Assembly: GCF_018687715.1 (NCBI RefSeq)
Contig: NC_056758.1
Span: 41,733,967-41,797,966, forward strand
Length of the DNA: 64,000 nt
Reading direction: 5' to 3'
DNA from: Carya illinoinensis
Lineage: Eukaryota > Streptophyta > Magnoliopsida > Fagales > Juglandaceae
The notes beneath the pieces are model-generated. The model made no database searches. It was given only the letters and a program-made list of their open reading frames with translations, and was not told the origin of the DNA. How positions within the stretch are numbered: the first letter of the stretch is position 1; each line of letters starts with the position of its first letter. The position numbers and the translations under genes are program-made. Positions 56,767 to 64,000 of this stretch are shown piece after piece.

Positions 56767-59700
56767 ATGACTAACATTCTGAATGATATTACGCTGGCCT
56801 AGTCGTCATGCGGCTCTCAGAACTTGTTCGATCCACGTAGGAAAGTCATCTCGAAAGTGAATTGGTCACGTGCATTTTTTTTTTTAAATATCTTTTAAAA
56901 TGTTATTGAATATGGAGTAAGTTTTCCTAAAAAGTAAAAACGATGATGATACGGAAAGACTAGGTCGGCCCTAACCAAGACTGGTACGCATAGAATGGGG
57001 GCATTCCCTGAGTCAATCGTAGAATGGGCCGCGTGCAGGGTTGGGCCCCTTCTGCCCATTTGCTATCACCCGCTAATGGGCACGGATGCTGGGAACTGTC
57101 CCATTACATTGTATAACTATTTAGAAGCATGTACAAATTACCGAGCATTTTTCCAAATATAAGTGAAAATTTCCATATTATATATAAAAGCACCATATTA
57201 TTTAAATTATTTATATATTTATTAAAAAATTAATAACTGAAAGTATACCTATCTGTATAATAATAATTACTTAAAATGTGTTTAAAAAACTACTGTAAAA
57301 AAGGGATTTTCTTTTAACTAAAAATTAAAAAAACAAAATGCCACGTCATTAATCCATGCATAATTGCGGTATAAACTGAGCCTAGCAAGACATGTTATTA
57401 ATTTCTGAATGAAAAAAGGAAAGGGTACTACTACCGGCGTCTGGCACTTTTGTCAACTCATCTCGCAAGGGGAAGTTAGTAGGCATTTATTGTATTTAAG
57501 ATCCTAACAAGCAAAAACTGAATTTTTCACCAAAGCTAATTAATTAATATGTCATAAATGTTGTTTTTTTTTTTAAGAAAAATTACTTACATCTATAAGC
57601 AAACGTTTATTCACTGCAAATCAGGTGGTTTTACATACTCCTAATAATATAACGTGGAATTTCTATGTGCTAAATTATATGCATGACGGTAAAAAGATTA
57701 TTCATTTTAATGTAAATATTGATTCATCGTTATTTATCCTTTTGGCTTCTTTTATCTCTTAACTATTGTATTTTAATCGTATTTGAATGAAAATGAGAAT
57801 TTTGTAAGAGGTTAATGCAGTGAAAGAACTTCACAGGATCGAGTTTCACGTCAGCCAAGGGTCTTGATAATATGTAAAATTATTATTTGTTTAAAAAGTT
57901 TAAATTGATAAGAAAATATAAATTTAATTCTTTATAATATGTTTTTAACACTCTCCTTGAAGGATGATGCCACAGACAGTTGGTGGGAGCCACCGTTAGG
58001 CAAAAAAAAAAAAATTGTTTTTTTAATTTTTTTTTTCAAATCATTTTATAGCAGTTTTAAACATTTTAAAAATATAAAAAAATTATAATAATATCAAAAA
58101 AAATTTCTTAATCATTAAGGAAAAGAAAAAATTAAAAATAAAATTTGGGCCAGCAGTAGCTATAGTGTTTTCCCTCCTTGAAATGTACATCAGTCTTTCT
58201 CTCAATTAATAAATCTAATATATAAAATATTTAATTAAATGAAATAAAATATAAAGTCATAATTTAAATTCAAAATTTTTAATATAATATTATATTAAAA
58301 AATATAATATAATAGAAGTTGAGATAGAGATGGAGATGGGAGAATAAGAGAGAAAGACTTTGAATTTTGAAGACTACATTTTTTTTCTCAGTTGTATTGA
58401 ATATAAAGCATTCGACTTTATTTATAAAAAAAATTACATATAAAATTATATTTAAAAATTAAATATTTTGATTTGATAATTATGAAATGAAAAAAATAAT
58501 AATAACAAAATCAAATCCTTGGTTTGATAATGTCTCAAACAAAAGCTAACTAAGTAATAATTAAATATTTAATCACTCTAAGAAATTTTAAATAAGTGAC
58601 CAAATGCAAATTCTACTAATTCTCTTGTTAAAAAAGTGAGATCTATCATTAAAAAAAAAAAATTGTTTTTACATCAATTTTAGTTTTGTCTCACTTAAAA
58701 AAAAAAAAAAAAGAATTACATAAATTATACCCACTTTGAAATTGTACAAAATTATTTTGTTATTAAATTCTAAAGAATGGGAGATAAAATCTTAATATAT
58801 TTAAAAATAAATGTATTGGAGATTTATGAAGGTAGTTAAATCGAGCTAGAAAATTTTTCAAATATTTTTTTAAGAGAAAATTTCGTTTGATATATATAAG
58901 ATTGTTTTGATTTTTATATTTAGGTAATTACCATATGAAAATTTGAAAAAATTTAAAGATCCAGTTGTAGCTTTCGTTGGAGCTGCCGCTTTTAGTAGTT
59001 TTTTTTTTCCTTAATAATTGAACAAAAACTTGTTTAATTTTATTATAAATTTTTTTAAAAATATTTAAAAGTATTAAAAAATAATATAAAATATTTTTTA
59101 AAAAAAATTAAACCTAGAGGGAGCCCCAGCGGGAGGCTCCAGAAGGCTAAAAAATATATATATATATCTCAGATATTTGCCAGAAGATTGCTACCAAACA
59201 AGCTACAGTGGGATGGCAAGGACAGATTATTGAAAACAACAATGGCACGGAAAGACTAGGTCGGCTCTCAGATGTCAGCAAGACTGGGTCGCGTAGCCTG
59301 AATCCATCGTGTCTGTAATAACAACTATTGTTATTAGAGTTTTATTACTTATAAATACAATCGTGTATTAATATATATATTAATATTAATTTATTTATAT
59401 TTAAAATTTAAATTAATATTATTTTAATAAAATTTACTTTTTAATCAATCACATCGTATTAATACATAGATTAATACATAATTATACTTACAACTATATT
59501 TTTCCTTGTTATTAATACATGCAATAACGTTAGATAGTGTAGAGTGCGTCGTCTCGTAATTTTTTATTAAAAAAATTAAAATTTTTTATTAAAAAATAAT
59601 TTTTTATTATATAAATTTTATTTTTTATTTTTCATTTTTTTGAAAAATTACATTACACTATACCTCGTTTAGTTATATAATTTAAATAAGATGAAAAGAG

Positions 59701-60949
59701 ATAATTTAAATAATATTAAGATTTTTTATTAAAGATGAGATGAGATAGTTTATAAAAAAATATTTGTTTAGGTAGTGAAATAATATGAGATAATTTTGAC
59801 TTCTTAGAAATTGATAAAAAGTTGAACTCCACCAATAATTAGAAATCATTTAATAATTATTGAGTAATAATTATGAATATATTAATATTAATATTTATGA
59901 GTAATTAAAAAAACTATCATAAATAAATTTAAATACTAAAATATATTTTAAAGTTGTTGGTGGAAATTACTCTATAATTTCGAAGTATAAAATTTCTCTT
60001 TTAAAATATATTATTCAAATTATGATTTATTTAATTTTTTATATATAGGAAATTTAATTTTTTTTTATTTTAATTATAAATTAGAATAATTTTATTATTG
60101 TAATAGATAATTATATGTATTAAAAGTGTTGTAGATTTTTTTTCCCAATTCATTAGTTTCGAATTTCGTAATTATGTATTCAAATATTTGTGCCGTAATT
60201 ACGAATTAAAATAATATAAAATGGGGATGGCGTTGGCGGTTGGTTTCTGGGGACAAAACGGGTTTGGCGTATGGCTCATTGCGTGAACGGATGAAAATAT
60301 GTTCAAAATGTGATGGAAAAAATAAAGAAGAGGACAACGGGCTCACTGAGGACAGTGCTTTTCACATTAGGAGGAGGCTTTTCGCTGTTTATGTATCGGG
60401 TATAATAGAACAATTCTGACATTGAAAAATGATAAAATTACTTTTTGTTAACAATTTGTTTATAATTATGAGTAAAATAATATTATTTTAAATTTTATTT
60501 TGACTTTTTTTATAATTTGATGTGATTAAATATAATAAAAAAATATTATTATATTTAAAGTTATTTATAAGTTATGAATAAGTTGATAACGTATCATTAT
60601 TATTTATAGTTATTATACAATAGGCTAACGTCAGCTTTTATTTATATATAAAAAAAAAGAAAAATTTCACAACAGCGGTAGCTTACGCGGTACTTACCCC
60701 ATCGACTGCATCCAACTTTTTTAATAATAGAAAGATTGAAAATTTTACTTATAAGATAGAGAAAGTAGAGATGAAAATATTTAAGCCAAAACTGGTTTTT
60801 TTTTCTTTTTTATTAATGATTAAATAATTATTTTTTAATAATATTATAAATTAAAAAATATATATATATATAAAAAGTCAAAAATAAAAATATACATTAT
60901 AACTAAAGATAAATAACGATAGCCGTAGTGACACTTTAAAAATAAAGAG
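56767..60949. other. AT-rich spacer with internal duplications
   Basis: No gene is seen. CGGAAAGACTAGGTCGGC occurs at about 56952 and again at about 59248. The stretch at about 57430-58540 (CTACTACCGGCGTCTG..., GTAGGCATTTA, AGAAAGACT, AAAGCATTC, TTTGATAAT) recurs, diverged, at about 61260-61790. GC-richer patches with CAGTTGGTGGGAGCC and GGAGCCCCAGCGGGAGG look like ends of old MITEs. Confidence 0.5.
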
Positions 60950-61115
60950 AAATGATATTTATAATTGTGATTGTGCAAACGGTATGCAATCGTTTTAAAA
61001 AAATAAATTAATATGGAATTCACATAAAAAAAATTAATTTTTTAATCGTAAATTCTACTCTTTTCAAAATAATTATACGGCGTTTATAATTATATAATAT
61101 TGTTTTGTTTAGGTA
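60950..61115. mobile_element. MITE remnant (family also at 13765-13935)
   Basis: GAGAAATGATATTTATAATT, TTGTGCAAACGGTATGCAAT and TTCACATAAAAAAAATTAAT match the corresponding parts of 13765-13935 in the same orientation. The two copies are diverged. The ends are partly inverted (TATGCAATCG and the GCGTTTATAATTAT side). No coding capacity. Confidence 0.6.
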
Positions 61116-62215
61116 GGCAAAATTATTTTCTGACAAAATTATTTTCCGTACAGATAAATGAGATACTCTGCCTCTAGTCTGAACTGGCAATCAAACCGGG
61201 CCAATGGTACTATTATCGTCGCCAACGGTACTACTATCATTTATTGTATATTCCGAGCTAAACTGACGTCTGACACTTCTGTCACTCATCTCGCGAGGGT
61301 AAGGAGTACTACTACCGTAGGCATTTAACGTAGAAAAATACTGTTACGCCGGCTAATTTGTACCGTGTAGCGTATTTTTTTAATTAATAATTAAAACAAA
61401 CAAACAACTAGACAGCACCTCCAGCAGAATGCGGTACAGTAACCGCGTCCTTTAATATATATATATATTTAAAATCTTAACAAGTAAAATATATATAATA
61501 TTTAATTAAATATATAAATATGTAAAGTTTAGATTCAAATTTAAGACGTCTGATCTCATACCATATTAGCAAATAAGATAAAGATGAGAGGAGGAAGAAA
61601 GACTACATTTTTTTATGTTCTCAATTACAATGAATAAAAAGCATTCATTCTTATTAATAAGAAAATCACATGGAGATGATATAAGGTAAAAATATATTGA
61701 AGTATTGAATAACTTGATTTGATACTAATGAAATGAAATAAGGATAATTATCAAATCCAATCTTTGTTTTGATATCATCTTAATTAATATCTCCTAAATA
61801 TGGATTTTTTGTTGAGGAAAATCACCTTCATCTGTATAAGCAAATATTACCAAGTATATATTATGATTTATGGCAACTTTAATTAATTGCAAATCGATAG
61901 TGATACACTTACCATTTATTTACAATTATTTTATAACTCATTTTCAATCAATCAATCAATACAATCATACCATTTCATTAAAAATAAAATTCAATATTAA
62001 AAAAAATTATCTTTTAAGTTTATTTAGAATTATAAAGTAGTTGTAAATAAATCATTTTATATTAGAAATTGACATGACTTTAGTCCGAGTAATATCATGT
62101 GCATGACATTTACTCACCTTTCCACACATCACGTAAAATTCTACTTATTTTTGAAATTAAATAAAAATCATTTAAAGATGAAAGGTCTCATACTATTTTT
62201 GATTATTAATAAAAT
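61116..62215. other. AT-rich spacer
   Basis: No gene is seen. This stretch contains the second copy of the duplicated spacer (about 61260-61790) and ends at the Athila-like LTR. Confidence 0.5.
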
Positions 62216-62263
62216 AGAGGAGACTGATGGCTTGCAAAATTTCATATTGCAGATTTTACAAGT

Positions 62264-62508
62264 TCGCTCGAGCGGAGGCTTTTGGCCGCTCGAGCGAATT
62301 CAGGCAGATTCAAACGCTCGATTGCCGCTCGACAGGGAGCTCGAGCAGGTTGCTGAAAAACGAAGATCGCTCGAGCGGAGACATGGGCCGCTCGAGCGAA
62401 ATCAGGCAGAGTCGAACGCTCGATGTGCGCTCGATAGGACGCTCGAGCGAAATCAGGCAGAGTCGAACGCTCGACGCGCGCTCGACACCCCGCTCGAGCG
62501 AACATCGT
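62264..62508 (+). repeat. CGCTCGAGCG palindrome array in LTR U3 region
   Basis: The 10-base palindrome CGCTCGAGCG occurs at least six times in 245 bases, along with half-sites (CGCTCGA, GCTCGAG). The last part is a tandem repeat with a unit of about 51 bases (GCTCGAGCGAAATCAGGCAG...), present about three times. It ends roughly 40 bases upstream of the TATA box. It is very GC- and CpG-rich in an otherwise AT-rich region and yields Arg/Ser-rich shadow frames on both strands. Confidence 0.9.
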
Positions 62509-62544
62509 ATTTTGACAGATTTTAGGTTTTCCGCCGTGGGACCA

Positions 62545-62551
62545 TATAAAA
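62545..62551 (+). promoter_or_regulatory. TATA box of the Athila-like LTR
   Basis: TATAAAA in the context GGACCATATAAAAGGCC, just downstream of the palindrome array and upstream of the R region expected around 62580. It fits a pol II promoter in the LTR. Confidence 0.65.
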
Positions 62552-63553
62552 GGCCATTCTTCACTCTAGAGCCGCGGTTTTTGACTGGAGAACACTCTTT
62601 GGGAGAAAAAAACATAGCTAGAGGGATTCAAATCATTTGTTTTGGAGACGGAATTCCAATTTATTGCACGTACGTTGGATTCATACACGAGCACGGACGG
62701 GAGAAAGGCGTTGAATCGTTCCCTTGAGCTTTTGACGACCAGTTGAGGCTGCAAGGAGGATTTTTCAGTGTTTATTTTCTTCTTCCCATCTTCTCAGAAC
62801 AATTATGGTGAATTCGTTTATGTTGAATTCCAATTCTAGCATGAGCTAAATTTTCTTCTTTCTAGGAAAACGATGTAACCTAATTCCGAACTATGCTTGT
62901 TTGTCCATGCTAATTTAATGCAATTCTCTATTTGTTTATCTGATTTATTCTGAGTTTAATGCTTCTAATTAACTGGCCATTGATTAGATGATTATTAATC
63001 TTGTGATTTGCTATCGAAAGAGGGAATCATAGGGTAGATCTTGGATATTTCAGCATAGGTAAGTATAGAGATCGAAAGACTTGTATGAACCTGTGTAGTA
63101 ATTAAATCATTGGTCTTATTGCGTTCTTGATTATTTAATTTGCATACTCTTGTGTGAATTGATAAACTAGAATCACTTCCAATTGACTATCGAAAGAGGC
63201 TTTTGGATGAATTAGAGTTTTGCTAATAGACAAAAGAGGTTTAAGTTAAATTAGCTGGATGAGAAAAGCATAGTGAAGAATTATGGTGAAATCGATTTCC
63301 TAGAAGGTTTCTTCCCCATTGAATTTGATCTTTGAAAGTCAGTTTTATTTCCTTTGCTTATTTCTCTTTGAGTTGATCTAAGTTTATTTGCAACTACAAA
63401 AACCTTAGCGATTCCTCTAGATAAAATTGAGATTAGTAAAATTTTGGTATTTGGCAAGAGTAAGGTACCAATCCCTGAGGACGATACTCTACTTATTACT
63501 TTACTATAAAACTACGATACTGTGCACTTGCAGTTTTGCACCGGTCAAGTTTT

Positions 63554-63571
63554 TGGCGCCGTTGCCGGGGA
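63554..63571 (+). other. tRNA-Asp-type primer-binding site
   Basis: TGGCGCCGTTGCCGGGGA begins six bases after the LTR end and matches the 3' end complement of tRNA-Asp, the primer used by Athila-type elements. Confidence 0.88.
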
Positions 63572-63674
63572 TTGGTTTATTCTTATTCTTTTTGTCAATA
63601 TCGATACAAAGTAATCTTGGTTTTAATTTAGAATTTTGTTTTAATTTATTCTACAGGTGTGTTTTTGACATTGG

Positions 63675-64000
63675 ATGCGCCGTACTAGATCTCGTGACAT
63701 TATTCCTGTTGATCCGGAGATTGAAAGAACTCTTAGATCACTAAGAAGAAATAAGATACTAGTCATGGCTGAAGAAGATCGTGAGGTACTACCACGCACC
63801 TTGAAGGACTATGTACGGCCAGTTGTGAATGGAAATTACTCGAGCATAATGCGCCAGCCAATCAATGCCAACAACTTTGAGCTCAAACCAGCTTTGATTA
63901 GCATGGTGCAGCAGGCTCAATTCAGTGGATCACCACTTGATGATCCCAATATTCACCTGGCTATGTTCTTGGAGATTTGTGATACTGTGAAGATTAATGG
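63675..64000 (+). CDS. Athila-like gag, 5' part (runs off the window)
   Basis: An open frame from ATG 63675 to the window end (108 full codons) is about 100 bases past the primer site. It begins MRRTRSRDIIPVDPEIERTL and continues with TLKDYVRPVVNGNYSSIM, then NANNFELKPALISMVQQAQF and DDPNIHLAMFLEICDTVKI, the conserved start of the retrotransposon gag domain in Athila-type Ty3/gypsy elements. It would form the virus-like particle core. No stop is met, so this copy may be intact here; the rest is outside the window. The second Met at 63765 is a possible alternative start. Confidence 0.88.
   Translation, partial: MRRTRSRDIIPVDPEIERTLRSLRRNKILVMAEEDREVLPRTLKDYVRPVVNGNYSSIMRQPINANNFELKPALISMVQQAQFSGSPLDDPNIHLAMFLEICDTVKIN

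Larger units (their letters stand above)
62225..63547 (+). repeat. 5' LTR of an Athila-like Ty3/gypsy element
   Basis: The right end is fixed by CACCGGTCA at 63547 followed by the primer-binding site. The left end is not fixed: TG dinucleotides at 62225 and 62232 are candidates, so length is about 1.3 kb. The LTR contains a palindrome array (62264-62508), a TATA box (62545-62551), and the text CTATCGAAAGAGG twice (about 63010 and 63187). The matching 3' LTR lies beyond the window. Confidence 0.75.

Noticed and set aside
62097..62727. Long Arg/Ser-rich open frames on both strands
   Set aside because: They arise from the CGCTCGAGCG palindrome array, which leaves several frames free of stops; this is LTR promoter DNA.

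Overview
The window is nuclear DNA of a dicot plant. Genes have many introns with GT-AG (one GC-AG) boundaries and strong matches to plant-specific families. About half of the sequence is transposable elements in several nested layers, and the spacers are AT-rich with microsatellites. Several short repeat families look like those I associate with the walnut/hickory group (Fagales), so a woody rosid is my best guess; that is inference only.

Four host genes can be rebuilt exon by exon. From the left they are: the 3' half of a Golgi UDP-GlcNAc transporter (UGNT1 type, + strand, 841-3833); a complete five-exon xyloglucan glucan synthase (CSLC5 type, +, 9818-12902); a complete seven-exon cyclic nucleotide-gated channel (CNGC14/17 type, -, 15048-19858), convergent with the CSLC gene; and a complete five-exon SR splicing factor with a zinc knuckle (RSZ22 type, -, 24055-27248), with an intron in its 5' leader and one GC-AG intron. 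UGNT1 and CSLC5 both serve the Golgi, but nothing in the sequence suggests the genes are otherwise linked.

From about 28.2 kb the window is mostly mobile DNA. A decayed minus-strand Ty1/copia element (28183 to about 32500) is broken by a hAT-type MITE that also occurs in the UGNT1 intron. A shuffled Ty3/gypsy deletion derivative (33585-38526) has two 797-bp LTRs and a CTTGA target duplication. A hAT-like element (39404-40614) carries a captured, intronless piece of a 6-phosphogluconate dehydrogenase gene. Then come host gene scraps (a CIPK kinase piece and an unidentified piece), another copia LTR, and a young Ty1/copia element (44645-49867) whose gag-pol frame has two in-frame amber codons. 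That element sits inside a decayed gene fragment.

From 51 kb on there are a palindromic MITE, an HD-Zip IV gene scrap, and a PIF/Harbinger-like unit (52947-56553) with clear terminal inverted repeats. Its only gene is a trihelix/NAM-associated protein, with no transposase seen. A tRNA-derived SINE with a 17-bp target duplication follows, then about 5.5 kb of AT-rich spacer with diverged internal duplications. The window ends in the 5' LTR, tRNA-Asp-type primer site and start of gag of an Athila-like Ty3/gypsy element; its LTR has an unusual array of CGCTCGAGCG palindromes upstream of a TATA box.

The most novel-looking items are the 6PGDH-carrying hAT element, the Harbinger-like unit with only its DNA-binding protein, the palindromic LTR promoter array, the GC-AG intron in the splicing-factor gene, and the duplicated C-terminal coding segment behind the CNGC stop codon.
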